Assembly: GCA_964249405.1 (NCBI GenBank)
Contig: CAXUBX010000001.1
Span: forward strand, 8,071-72,070
Source: CAXTPV01 sp964249405
GTDB taxonomy: Bacteria; Pseudomonadota; Alphaproteobacteria; Acetobacterales; Acetobacteraceae
Direction: 5' to 3'
Length of the DNA: 64,000 nt
Below the pieces are notes generated by a model. The model saw nothing but the letters and a program-made list of their open reading frames with translations. It had not been told where the DNA came from and did no database searches. The first letter of the stretch is position 1. Every line of letters starts with the position of its first letter. A program made the translations under genes and the position numbers. Below, piece after piece: positions 17,517-24,993 of the stretch.

Positions 17517-18308
17517 TCAGCGCCGCAGCTCCATCGTGATCGGCCCCTCACTTCGCCCATGCGTGAACTGCTCGACCACGGCCACACCGCTCGACATCAG
17601 CTGCGCGCCGGCGCCCTCCCACGCGATGCGCCCCTTGTGCAGCATCGCCGCCCGGTCGGCGATCCGGACCGCGCTCGCCATGTCATGGGTGATCGCGATC
17701 GCGGTGGAGCCGAGACGCTTGACCAGGTCCACGATCAACTCGTCGATCACCGCGCCCATGATCGGATCGAGCCCCGTGGTGGGCTCGTCGAAGAGCATGA
17801 TGTCGGGGTCGGCCGCCACCGCTCGGGCGAGACCGACCCGCTTCTGCATGCCTCCGGAAAGCTCGGACGGCGACAGGTCGCCGACGCTCGGCGCGAGCCC
17901 GACGAGCCCGAGCAGCCGGTCGGCCTCGCGGCGCGCCTCGGGCCGCTTGAGCTTCCGTCCGCCCCGTTGTCCGGCGAGCAGCCCGAACGAGACGTTCTCC
18001 CAGACCGGCAGGCTGTCGAACAGCGCCGCGTTCTGAAACAGCATGCCGATGCGTGCCCGTCGCGTCGCCGCCTCTGGCGGTCCGAGCCGAAGCACGTCGA
18101 CACCGTCGATCGCGATCTCGCCCTCATCCGGCTCGATCAGGCCGAGGATGCACTTCAGGAGCACGGATTTGCCCGAGCCCGACCCGCCGATCACGACCGT
18201 TGACGTTCCGGGCATCACGTCGAGATCGACCCCTTCGAGCACGCACTTCGAGCCGAACGACTTGCGGAGCCCGCGAACCCGGATCTTGGGCGTGGCACTT
18301 CCGCTCAT
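17517..18308 (-). CDS. mlaF: Lipid-transport ABC ATPase MlaF
   Basis: 263 residues from ATG 18308. ATPase of the Mla (maintenance of lipid asymmetry) phospholipid transport system at the inner membrane, pairing with MlaE. Motifs: Walker A GGSGSGKSVLLK near residue 42, Q-loop GMLFQNAALFDSLPVWENV (typical of MlaF/Ttg2A), signature SELSGGMQKRVGLARAVA, Walker B IMLFDEPTTGLDPIMG and switch His AIAITHDM. mlaE ends 11 nt upstream. No MlaD-like MCE-domain gene is visible in the window, so the substrate-binding subunit is encoded elsewhere. Confidence 0.93.
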   Translation of the reverse strand: MSGSATPKIRVRGLRKSFGSKCVLEGVDLDVMPGTSTVVIGGSGSGKSVLLKCILGLIEPDEGEIAIDGVDVLRLGPPEAATRRARIGMLFQNAALFDSLPVWENVSFGLLAGQRGGRKLKRPEARREADRLLGLVGLAPSVGDLSPSELSGGMQKRVGLARAVAADPDIMLFDEPTTGLDPIMGAVIDELIVDLVKRLGSTAIAITHDMASAVRIADRAAMLHKGRIAWEGAGAQLMSSGVAVVEQFTHGRSEGPITMELRR

Positions 18309-18319
18309 GTCAGCCCCTT

Positions 18320-19102
18320 TCACTTCGCGAAGAAGAGCTCGGTGAGCAGGTAGTCGAAGGCGAGAACGAGGATCGAGGACGCGACCACGGCCGCGGTGGT
18401 GGCGCCGCCCACCCCTTCCGCGCCTCCCCGGCTCCGATACCCGTGATAGCAGCCCATCAGGGCCACCACGAAGCCGAACACCGCCGCCTTCACCAGTCCG
18501 ACCGTCACGTCCTCCGTCTTCATCGCTCCGAACGTCGCCACGAGGTAGGCGTGGGGGTCGAAGCCGAGCGTCGCCACCGCGACCGTGAACCCGCCGAGCA
18601 CACCGAGGATGTCGGCAACCACCACGAGCAGCGGCAGCGCGAGGAGCCCCGCGAGCAGGCGAGGTGCGACCAGGAACTTGACCGGGTCGGTCGACAGCGT
18701 CCTCAATGCATCGATCTGGTCGGTCACGCGCATCGTGCCGATTTCGGCCGCCATCGCGGCGCCGACCCGCCCGGCCACCATCAGCCCGGCCAGCACAGGG
18801 CCGAGCTCGCGCACCACCGACAGCACCACGATCCCGGCGATCGCCGATTGCGCGTCGAACCGTGCAAACCCCGTGTAGGACTGGAGCGCGATCACCGCTC
18901 CCGAGAACAGCGCCGTGAGGGCGACCACGGGCAGCGAGAAGAAGGCGAATTCCGCGAAGGCGAGGCCGAACGCGCGCGCGTAGAACGGTGGCCGGACGAG
19001 ATGACCGAGCCCGGAGAGAGCGAACAGCGTGATCGCGCCCGCAATCCTGAGGCCGGCGATCGTGCCGCGCCCGAGCGACGCGACGGGAGCGAGCGTCACC
19101 AT
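18320..19102 (-). CDS. mlaE: Lipid-transport ABC permease MlaE
   Basis: 260 residues with five to six membrane helices, for example FALSGLGHLVRPPFYARAFG leading into FAFFSLPVVALTALFSGAVIA and LLAGLLALPLLVVVADILGV. The family signature VVRELGPVLAGLMVAGRVGAAMAAEIGTMRVTDQIDALRTL is complete and includes the Glu-Gly-rich coupling region. It forms the inner-membrane core of the Mla phospholipid transporter with MlaF. It is first in the run mlaE-mlaF-unknown-radA-cvpA-purF and divergent from the esterase gene. Confidence 0.94.
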   Translation of the reverse strand: MVTLAPVASLGRGTIAGLRIAGAITLFALSGLGHLVRPPFYARAFGLAFAEFAFFSLPVVALTALFSGAVIALQSYTGFARFDAQSAIAGIVVLSVVRELGPVLAGLMVAGRVGAAMAAEIGTMRVTDQIDALRTLSTDPVKFLVAPRLLAGLLALPLLVVVADILGVLGGFTVAVATLGFDPHAYLVATFGAMKTEDVTVGLVKAAVFGFVVALMGCYHGYRSRGGAEGVGGATTAAVVASSILVLAFDYLLTELFFAK

Positions 19103-19209
19103 CAGGGCTGCCGTTACCTTGGCGACGCGCCCCCGTCAAAAGCCCGGGCGCGGTCTTGACGCTCCGCACCATCCGGGCGCCGGATCAAGGGACGGCCAGG
19201 AGAAGCGCG

Positions 19210-20151
19210 ATGACGCTCGACCCGCAGATCAGTGCGTTCCTCGACGAGACGAGGCGGAACCCGCCCGCGCCGCCGCTCCAGGAGCTGCCGATCGAGGAGG
19301 CACGCCGGACCTTCGACCGGCTCCGCCTGACGCTCGGAGGTCCGCCGGCCCCGGTCGGCGCCACCGAGGCGCTCGTCCTCCCTGGGCCCGATGGTGAGAT
19401 CCGCGCCCGGCTCTACGTGCCGGAGGGAGAGGGCGATCGGCTGACGCCGGGGCTGATCTTCTTTCACGGCGGCGGCTGGGTGTTCGGCAATCTCGAGAGC
19501 CACGACGGCGTCTGCCGGGCGCTCTGCCGCGAGGCGCGGGTCCGGGTGCTCGCGGTCGACTACCGTCTGGCACCCGAGCACAGGTTTCCTGCCGCCGTCG
19601 AAGACGCGGTGGCCGCGACAGAGTGGGCGTCCTCCCATGCCGCGACGCTCGGGATCGATCCCGTCCGTCTCGCGGTCGGCGGGGACAGCGCGGGCGGCAA
19701 CCTCGCCGCCGTGGTGGCACTCCATGCACGGGAGCACGGTCCGGCGCTCCGCTTCCAGCTGCTGATCTATCCCGCGACCGACACCAGGACAGACACCCGG
19801 TCCTACGAGGCGAACGCGACGGGCTATTCGCTGGAACGCGAGACCATGGTCTGGTTCTTCGACCAGGTCGCACCGGAGGCAGCCGACCGCGCGGACCCGC
19901 GCCTCGCACCGCTTCGGGCCGCCTCCCATGCCGGACTGCCGCCGGCCCTCGTGGTGACCGCCGGCTTCGATCCGCTGCGTGACGACGGCACCGCCTATGC
20001 GGAGGCGCTGCGGCGGGCCGGAACGCCCGTCACGCTCGCCGAGAATCCGGGTCTGATCCACGGCTTCGTCGGCCTCGGTGCGGTGTGCGATGCGGGGTCC
20101 GCCTCGCTGTCGGCGATCGCAAGCGCGCTCGGAGCGGCGATGCACGGATGA
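19210..20151 (+). CDS. Alpha/beta hydrolase (hormone-sensitive-lipase-type esterase)
   Basis: 313 residues from ATG 19210 with AGGAGA 6-12 nt upstream; an ATG at 19156 lacks such a site. HSL-family carboxylesterase: oxyanion-hole motif FFHGGGWVFGN near residue 92, nucleophile elbow VGGDSAGGNLAA with Ser near 162, Asp in TAGFDPLRDDG and His in GLIHGFVGL complete the triad. The N-terminal cap (ISAFLDETRR) is typical. It hydrolyses short-chain esters. No signal peptide, so cytoplasmic. Confidence 0.9.
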   Translation: MTLDPQISAFLDETRRNPPAPPLQELPIEEARRTFDRLRLTLGGPPAPVGATEALVLPGPDGEIRARLYVPEGEGDRLTPGLIFFHGGGWVFGNLESHDGVCRALCREARVRVLAVDYRLAPEHRFPAAVEDAVAATEWASSHAATLGIDPVRLAVGGDSAGGNLAAVVALHAREHGPALRFQLLIYPATDTRTDTRSYEANATGYSLERETMVWFFDQVAPEAADRADPRLAPLRAASHAGLPPALVVTAGFDPLRDDGTAYAEALRRAGTPVTLAENPGLIHGFVGLGAVCDAGSASLSAIASALGAAMHG

Positions 20152-20207
20152 AGCGGAGGAGGTCCGGCCGGATCCAGGCCCGTCCGACGGCGCCGCGCGA
20201 GCGAGCT

Positions 20208-21008
20208 TCATACCGACAGCGACAAGCTCGCGCCGATGATGCTGAGCAGGCTGTCGGACGAGCTGCCGGTCTCGAACAGGTTCTCGAGCGTGAAGCTCGA
20301 TGCCGTGGACGGCGGGTCGATCTGGGCCTCGACGAGGTACTGCTCGACATAACGCTGGATCGAGGATGTCGAGGAGAAGGCGTTCCAGTGGAGCTGGTTG
20401 GTGAGGATCTGCACCTGCTGGCTGTAGTCGAGCGAGCCGAAATCGTCGGGGTCGAGGCCGAGAACCTCTTCGACGACGCCGAGCTGCTTGGTGTCCGACA
20501 TCAACGTGCTGAGGCTGGTGCCGTCGTTCGCGATCGTGCGGCTGAAATAGAGCGCGTCCCCGACCGCGGGTGATGAACTGCCCTGCTGCGTCTCGAACTG
20601 GTTCTCGACATAGAGATCGGCGATCGAGGAGACGCTGCTCGGGTTCGAGAACGGCGTCGATCCGGAGGACCAGCCGGACATCGCCTGGGCGAACTTGATC
20701 CAGGCCGCGTTGCCGCTCTGCGCCGCGAGCGAGCTGCTCGCGTTCGGTGACTGCGTGAGAAGATCCTTCACGACCGCCGTCTCTCCCGCCAGGCCGGAGA
20801 GTCCGTAGGCGCCGAGCACGACGGACAGCGAATCATAATCGGACAGAAGCTGCGACGCCGACGTCATCGTCGATGCGGTGCTGCTGAAATGTGCGAGCAC
20901 CGTTTGCGTCGAGGCGCTGGCCTTCTCCGCCTCCGTCGCCGCCGCGAGCTCGTTCTTCTCGATGGCGAGATAGGAGGCGATGGGCGACAGACCGATCGTG
21001 CCGCTCAT
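20208..21008 (-). CDS. DUF1217 flagellar-associated protein
   Basis: 266 residues. Ser/Thr/Ala/Gln-rich and low in charged residues at the N-terminus, like secreted flagellar proteins. GLAGETAVVKDLLTQSP, WIKFAQAMSGW and DLYVENQFETQQG match DUF1217, a domain found almost only in alphaproteobacterial flagellar loci and of unproven role. The nearby flagellin and flaF agree with a flagellar function. A CtrA-like box ends 47 nt before the start codon, at nearly the same distance as in the flagellin gene. No signal peptide, so export through the flagellar apparatus is conceivable. Confidence 0.8.
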   Translation of the reverse strand: MSGTIGLSPIASYLAIEKNELAAATEAEKASASTQTVLAHFSSTASTMTSASQLLSDYDSLSVVLGAYGLSGLAGETAVVKDLLTQSPNASSSLAAQSGNAAWIKFAQAMSGWSSGSTPFSNPSSVSSIADLYVENQFETQQGSSSPAVGDALYFSRTIANDGTSLSTLMSDTKQLGVVEEVLGLDPDDFGSLDYSQQVQILTNQLHWNAFSSTSSIQRYVEQYLVEAQIDPPSTASSFTLENLFETGSSSDSLLSIIGASLSLSV

Positions 21009-21055
21009 CGTCCGCTCCCTTCCCGCTGCTGCCGCGAGAACAGCATGGTCTCGCT

Positions 21056-21069
21056 TAACGACCGGTGAA
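21056..21069 (-). promoter_or_regulatory. CtrA-like box upstream of the DUF1217 gene
   Basis: Read on the minus strand the site is TTCA-CCGGTCG-TTAA, one mismatch from the CtrA consensus TTAA-N7-TTAA. It lies 47 nt before the DUF1217 start, and a near-identical site (14 bases, two differences) lies 48 nt before the flagellin start. It also sits 64 nt before the divergent ATP-grasp-like gene and could serve both directions. Confidence 0.55.
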
Positions 21070-21133
21070 TGGGGACGGAGGCTGGACCGCGAAGGGCGTC
21101 AACGGGTCGTCAAGCCTTTCCGACGATCCTCGG

Positions 21134-22330
21134 ATGATGACCGATCCGACGGCTCCGACCCTGGCCCCAGCCGATCTTCGCCGGAGGCTGGAGGCGGCCT
21201 TGCACGATGGGGCGTTGCAGGGGCCGGCGCGCATCGAGGCGCATTACGCGCTCTGGGAAGCGTGCCAGGCCTGCGGCGACCGTGACGCGGCGCTCGCCTA
21301 TCTCGACCTCGCGGTCCGTGCCGCCCCCCTTCGCACGCGCAGGCTCTCCGGCGCGCGCCCGCTGCGCTCGCTGCTGCGCCTCGCGGCTCCGGGGGATTTC
21401 CAGGCCAACCTGCCGATCGAGATGCTCCTCGACGGTTCGACCCTGCTCCACACGCTGTTCCTCGGCGATCCGGACGCGATCCTGTCCGACCCCGGGCCGT
21501 TCGCCTCCTCGCTGCGGTCGGTGGACAGCGTCCTCGTCGGCATCGCCGAGGATGGCCGGCATGAACGTCATCTCGCCGCCGCGGACGTGCTCGCGAAGCG
21601 GATCGGCCGGCCCGTCATCAACGACGGGGCACGGATCGCCAGGCTCACGCGCGACGGTTCGGCCGAACTCCTCGCCGACACACCGGGCGCGATCGTGCCC
21701 CGCCCGCACCGCATGACGAGGACGTCGCTCGCGTCGGGCCTGCATCCGCCCTTTCCGTTCCTGCTCCGTCCGCTCGAATCCCATGCCGGACGGGCACTCG
21801 CCCTCATCCTGAGCGCATCGGACCTTCGGGACTACCTGGCCGCAGCGGGTGCGAACCGGGCGGCGTTCTTCGCGACCCCTTTCGTCGAGACCAGGAGCGC
21901 CGACGGGCTCTACCGGAAATATCGCGTCGTCTTCGTCGCTGGCGAACCGTTCCCGGTTCACATGGCAGTGCACGACGGCTGGGGTGTCTGGTACTACAAT
22001 GCGGGGATGGAGCGTCACCCCGGAAGGCGGGCCGAGGAGGCGCGCTTCCTCGCCGACATGGATGGCGCTTTAGGGGCCGTCGCCGCAGCCGCGCTCCGGG
22101 TGATCGGCGCCGTGGTCGGTCTCGATTATTTCGGTCTCGATTGCGGGCTCGCGCCCGACGGCCGGATCGTGGTGTTCGAAGTCGAGACCGGCATGATCGT
22201 GCATGACCGGGACCCGGTCGATGTCTTTCCCTACAAGAGGGAGGCGATCGGGCGCGTCCGCAGGGCGTTTGAGCGCCTGATCGATCGCGGCGCCTCCCCG
22301 CGCGACGCTACCGTCGACCGCTCGACCTGA
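21134..22330 (+). CDS. TPR/ATP-grasp-like protein in flagellar locus
   Basis: 398 residues from ATG 21134 (a second ATG follows directly; an ATG at 21065 lies on the CtrA-like box). Residues about 10-60 look like one or two TPR helices (ARIEAHYALWEACQACGDRDAALAYLDLAVRAAP). The C-terminal half resembles an ATP-grasp ligase: PFPFLLRPLESHAGRAL, FVETRSADGLYRKYRVVFVAGEPFPVH, and YFGLDCGLAPDGRIVVFEVETGMIVHD, where acidic residues would hold Mg-ATP. Similar TPR-ATP-grasp proteins exist in other alphaproteobacteria, function unknown. Its place among flagellar genes suggests, but does not prove, modification of a surface component. Confidence 0.7.
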   Translation: MMTDPTAPTLAPADLRRRLEAALHDGALQGPARIEAHYALWEACQACGDRDAALAYLDLAVRAAPLRTRRLSGARPLRSLLRLAAPGDFQANLPIEMLLDGSTLLHTLFLGDPDAILSDPGPFASSLRSVDSVLVGIAEDGRHERHLAAADVLAKRIGRPVINDGARIARLTRDGSAELLADTPGAIVPRPHRMTRTSLASGLHPPFPFLLRPLESHAGRALALILSASDLRDYLAAAGANRAAFFATPFVETRSADGLYRKYRVVFVAGEPFPVHMAVHDGWGVWYYNAGMERHPGRRAEEARFLADMDGALGAVAAAALRVIGAVVGLDYFGLDCGLAPDGRIVVFEVETGMIVHDRDPVDVFPYKREAIGRVRRAFERLIDRGASPRDATVDRST

Positions 22331-22339
22331 GCGATCGCA

Positions 22340-22738
22340 TCAGGCCATCGCCAGCAGCGGCTTCGGGGCGCGCTGTTCGGGATCTACGGTCGATGCGGCC
22401 CCGGACCGGGAGCCGAGGCCTTCGGCGATCCGCTCGTTGATCGTGATCAGCGGATCGAGGGGAAGATCGTGCAGCAATGCCTTCGTGCTGTAGTCGAGGG
22501 AGAACCGCGCGAGCGTCAGGCAGTCGCTCCGGAGGATGGCCGGCAGATGCGACCCCGTCCCGCTCAGCTCGCGGAACACGTAGGACCAGATCTCGTGATT
22601 GATGCCGAGCGCCTTGTTCCGGCCCGCGCGATCGTCGGCCTCGCGCAGGCGGCGAGAGGCGAGCCTGAATACCAGCGCTTCCTGCTCGCGGATCGTGCTC
22701 GGGGCGCTCGACTGGGCATAGGCGACGAAGGGTTTCAT
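22340..22738 (-). CDS. flaF: Flagellin synthesis regulator FlaF
   Basis: 132 residues. FlaF family: EQEALVFRLASRRLREADD, NKALGINHEIWSYVFREL and the DCLTLARFSLDYSTKAL region match the all-helical FlaF protein, which in Caulobacter promotes flagellin translation and secretion, acting with FlbT. It lies immediately downstream of flagellin in the same direction, as is common. The usual partner flbT is not adjacent; the next gene is convergent and 9 nt away. Confidence 0.88.
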   Translation of the reverse strand: MKPFVAYAQSSAPSTIREQEALVFRLASRRLREADDRAGRNKALGINHEIWSYVFRELSGTGSHLPAILRSDCLTLARFSLDYSTKALLHDLPLDPLITINERIAEGLGSRSGAASTVDPEQRAPKPLLAMA

Positions 22739-22782
22739 GGTGATCCCTGCCGGGCTTGTTCATGACGGGTGAGGATGACGGC

Positions 22783-22810
22783 TCCGGCCACCGCAGCAGC
22801 GATGGCCGGA
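22783..22810 (-). terminator. Hairpin between flagellin and flaF
   Basis: An 8-bp stem (TCCGGCCA with TGGCCGGA) and a 12-base loop lie 11 nt after the flagellin stop codon. No T-run follows, so it may act as a weak terminator or as a 3' mRNA stabiliser that sets flagellin above flaF expression. Confidence 0.4.
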
Positions 22811-22821
22811 AGACGCCACGA

Positions 22822-24297
22822 TCAACGGAAGAGCGAGAGCAGGGATTGTGGCTGCGAGTTCGCGATCGACAGCGCCTGGATGGCGAGCGACTGCTTCGTC
22901 TGCAGCGAGGTGAGCTGCGCGCTCTCGGCCGAGAGATCCGCATCCGTCATCGCGCCGACACCGGACGTCAGCGCGCTGCTGAGCGAGGTCACCGTGTTCT
23001 GCAGGCCGGTGATCTCGTTCGAGGACGATCCCAGCGAGGACGAGATCCTCTCGAGGCTGCTGACCGCCGCGCTGACCGCAAGGACGGCGTAGGTCGAACC
23101 GCTGTCCGCAGTGGTCGCGCCCCCGGTCGCGTTGGTGATCGAGGCACCGGTCGTCGAGAGATTGCCGCCCGCGATCGAAAGATTGCCGTTCGCATCCTCG
23201 GAGACGCCGAAACCCTGGTCCGAGACCGCGGTCGCGAGGGAGCTGACCAGCGACGAGTTCGTCGAGGCCGAAGTGTTCACGAGGACGACGTTCGCCTCCG
23301 CGGTCGTGTTGCCGTTCGAATCGGTGGCCTGCGAGACGGAATAGACCGTATTTCCGTCGCTCGTGGTGCTCGCGGTGATCACCGTGTTGCTCACGCCGGT
23401 TCCGCTCAGCGTGTAGACCGTGTCCCCGGCCGCGTCGGTCGACTTGGCGGTCGTGATGCCGGTGCCGGTGAAGGACAGCGCGCCGCCGGCGCCGATCGTC
23501 ACCGCGGTGACGGCGTTCCCGGCGTAAGCCGACGACGCCGCCCCGATCGCCGACGCCAGCGCGGTCTGCGCCTGGGCCTTTCCGTTGCCGGTGTTCGGAG
23601 CCGCGCCGGTGCCACCGGAGTTCATGATGAAGCTGGTGGTCGTCGCGGGGTTCGCACCTGTTCCGTTGCCATCCGTGGCGGCGATGTTCTGCAGCGACAG
23701 GGTGGTCGCGCCCCCGCTCGCGGTCGCGAGTGTCCCGGTCGTCACCTGCAGCCCGACCTGATCGACCGAAAGCCCGCTCAGGCCGAGGCCGGCCGAGGTC
23801 GCGTTGTAGCCGGACTGGGTGTAGAGCGTGCCGGTCAGGTTCTCGACGACGCTCGCCGAGGTGGAGGTGACGCCGTCACCGGTCGCGCCGGCCAGAAGGT
23901 TGACGCCCTTGAAGGTGGCGGACTGCGCGTTCGCGTCGATCTGGGCGAGATCGGCCGTGATCGTCTGGTTCATCGTCGCGGGATCGAAGCCGCTCGTCTG
24001 GCCTTCGTTCAGGGTGCTTGCGAGATTGTTGAGCAGCGTCTGGCTGCTCGACGCCTGCGTCAGTGCCGTGCTGACGATCTGCGACGTCACCTGCATGCCG
24101 GTGCTGATGCCCGAGAGCGCCGAGATCTGCGAATTCATCGTCGATGCGATCGAGTAGATCGCCGGATCGTCGGCCGCCGTGTTGACCTTCTTGCCGGTCG
24201 AGACCTCGTTCTCGGCCGTGGTCAGTGCGCTGTTCGTCTGCCGCAGGCTCGCGAGCGCCTCGAGAGCCGCGTCGTTCGTGTTGATCGAGAAGGCCAC
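22822..24297 (-). CDS. fliC: Flagellin
   Basis: 491 residues from GTG 24297, preceded by GGAGA at a suitable distance (-8 to -12). Structural subunit of the flagellar filament, exported by the flagellar type III system. The conserved N-terminal D0/D1 helix (SINTNDAALEALASLRQTNSAL, then STGKKVNTAADDPAIYSIASTMNSQ) and C-terminal D1/D0 helix (LQTKQSLAIQALSIANSQPQSLLSLFR) flank a variable Ser/Thr/Gly/Ala-rich middle of about 300 residues, longer than in minimal alphaproteobacterial flagellins and a likely exposed, possibly glycosylated domain. A CtrA-like box lies 48 nt upstream. Confidence 0.95.
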   Translation of the reverse strand: MAFSINTNDAALEALASLRQTNSALTTAENEVSTGKKVNTAADDPAIYSIASTMNSQISALSGISTGMQVTSQIVSTALTQASSSQTLLNNLASTLNEGQTSGFDPATMNQTITADLAQIDANAQSATFKGVNLLAGATGDGVTSTSASVVENLTGTLYTQSGYNATSAGLGLSGLSVDQVGLQVTTGTLATASGGATTLSLQNIAATDGNGTGANPATTTSFIMNSGGTGAAPNTGNGKAQAQTALASAIGAASSAYAGNAVTAVTIGAGGALSFTGTGITTAKSTDAAGDTVYTLSGTGVSNTVITASTTSDGNTVYSVSQATDSNGNTTAEANVVLVNTSASTNSSLVSSLATAVSDQGFGVSEDANGNLSIAGGNLSTTGASITNATGGATTADSGSTYAVLAVSAAVSSLERISSSLGSSSNEITGLQNTVTSLSSALTSGVGAMTDADLSAESAQLTSLQTKQSLAIQALSIANSQPQSLLSLFR

Positions 24298-24687
24298 AGG
24301 TTTTCTCCGGGTTGGTTCGGAGACGGCATTAGGCGCGGCCTCTCCTAACGAGCGGTGAAGGCAACCGGATTTTTTGCGACGCTTCGACCGGTGTCCGAGC
24401 ACGGCGTTCTCGCGGCCCGTCAGCCGGCGTGGATCCGCTCGAGCAGACCGGGGGTGGTGGCCAAGCTGGGCGTCGAGCGGAACAGCGTGATCAGCAACCG
24501 CGGTTACACGGTTGCGGCCTCGCTCTCGCCGGCATCGCCCGCGCGGGCCTTCCGGGGAACTGGGGTGCCGCGCCGTTGACGAACATCCTGTCGCCATGCG
24601 CGAGACGGACACGAGGGGCGACCATCACGAGCTCCGTTTTCGGATCCCGTGATGATCGGGCAGCACCCGTTTCGAAACGGTTAACGT
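24298..24687. other. 390-bp intergenic region upstream of flagellin
   Basis: No convincing gene. It holds the flagellin ribosome-binding site and the CtrA-like box, and near its other end a 14-bp perfect palindrome, CCGTTTCGAAACGG at 24667-24680, followed by TTAACG just past the end of the small minus-strand gene. The palindrome has no loop and is more like a protein-binding site than a terminator. The rest shows nothing I can assign. Confidence 0.5.
24346..24359 (-). promoter_or_regulatory. CtrA-like box upstream of flagellin
   Basis: Read on the minus strand: TTCA-CCGCTCG-TTAG, resembling the CtrA consensus TTAA-N7-TTAA with one mismatch per half-site. It is followed by GGAGAGG and lies 48 nt before the GTG start codon. 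It matches the site upstream of the DUF1217 gene at 12 of 14 bases and at almost the same distance, which supports a shared regulator. Confidence 0.52.
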
Positions 24688-24993
24688 TCAGATCTTCGTG
24701 GCGACCGTCGCCACCAGCGCTTCCGCGTCCGCGATCGCCGCCTGGATCGCGGTCGGATCCTTCGAGGCGAACGCCGCGAGCACGTCTCGGAGCGTGCGGA
24801 CCGCGAGCGCCGAAGCCGCGGTGTTGTCCGGCAGCGCCATCGCGACGGCCGAACCGAGGGCGAGCGGCAGCTCGACCCGCCAGGACGCGCTTGCGGTCGC
24901 GGCTACGACGGCGTCCCCGAGCAGGGTCGCGAGCCCCGCAATCGTGGTCGGCTGCCGCGCCCAGGCGAGAATGCCGCTCCGCGTGATCGTCAT
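24688..24993 (-). CDS. Small hydrophobic protein of the lysis-like cassette
   Basis: 101 residues from ATG 24993, which overlaps the stop of the papain-like gene (ATGA). Two moderately hydrophobic stretches, TTIAGLATLLGDAVVAATAS and VELPLALGSAVAMALPDNTA, followed by a soluble helical tail. The pattern ending in ALPDN resembles small proteins encoded beside endolysins in tailed prophages, some annotated as holins. I cannot confirm a holin: the segments are weak membrane spans. Last gene of the four-gene cassette. Confidence 0.6.
   Translation of the reverse strand: MTITRSGILAWARQPTTIAGLATLLGDAVVAATASASWRVELPLALGSAVAMALPDNTAASALAVRTLRDVLAAFASKDPTAIQAAIADAEALVATVATKI

Noticed and set aside
20163..20172. 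TCCGGCCGGA palindrome between the esterase and DUF1217 genes
   Set aside because: Ten bases without a loop, common by chance in this base composition; too weak to call a terminator or operator.
24667..24680. CCGTTTCGAAACGG palindrome as a terminator of the lysis-like cassette
   Set aside because: It has no loop and no T-run, so it cannot fold as a normal terminator; kept only as an unexplained palindrome in the region description.
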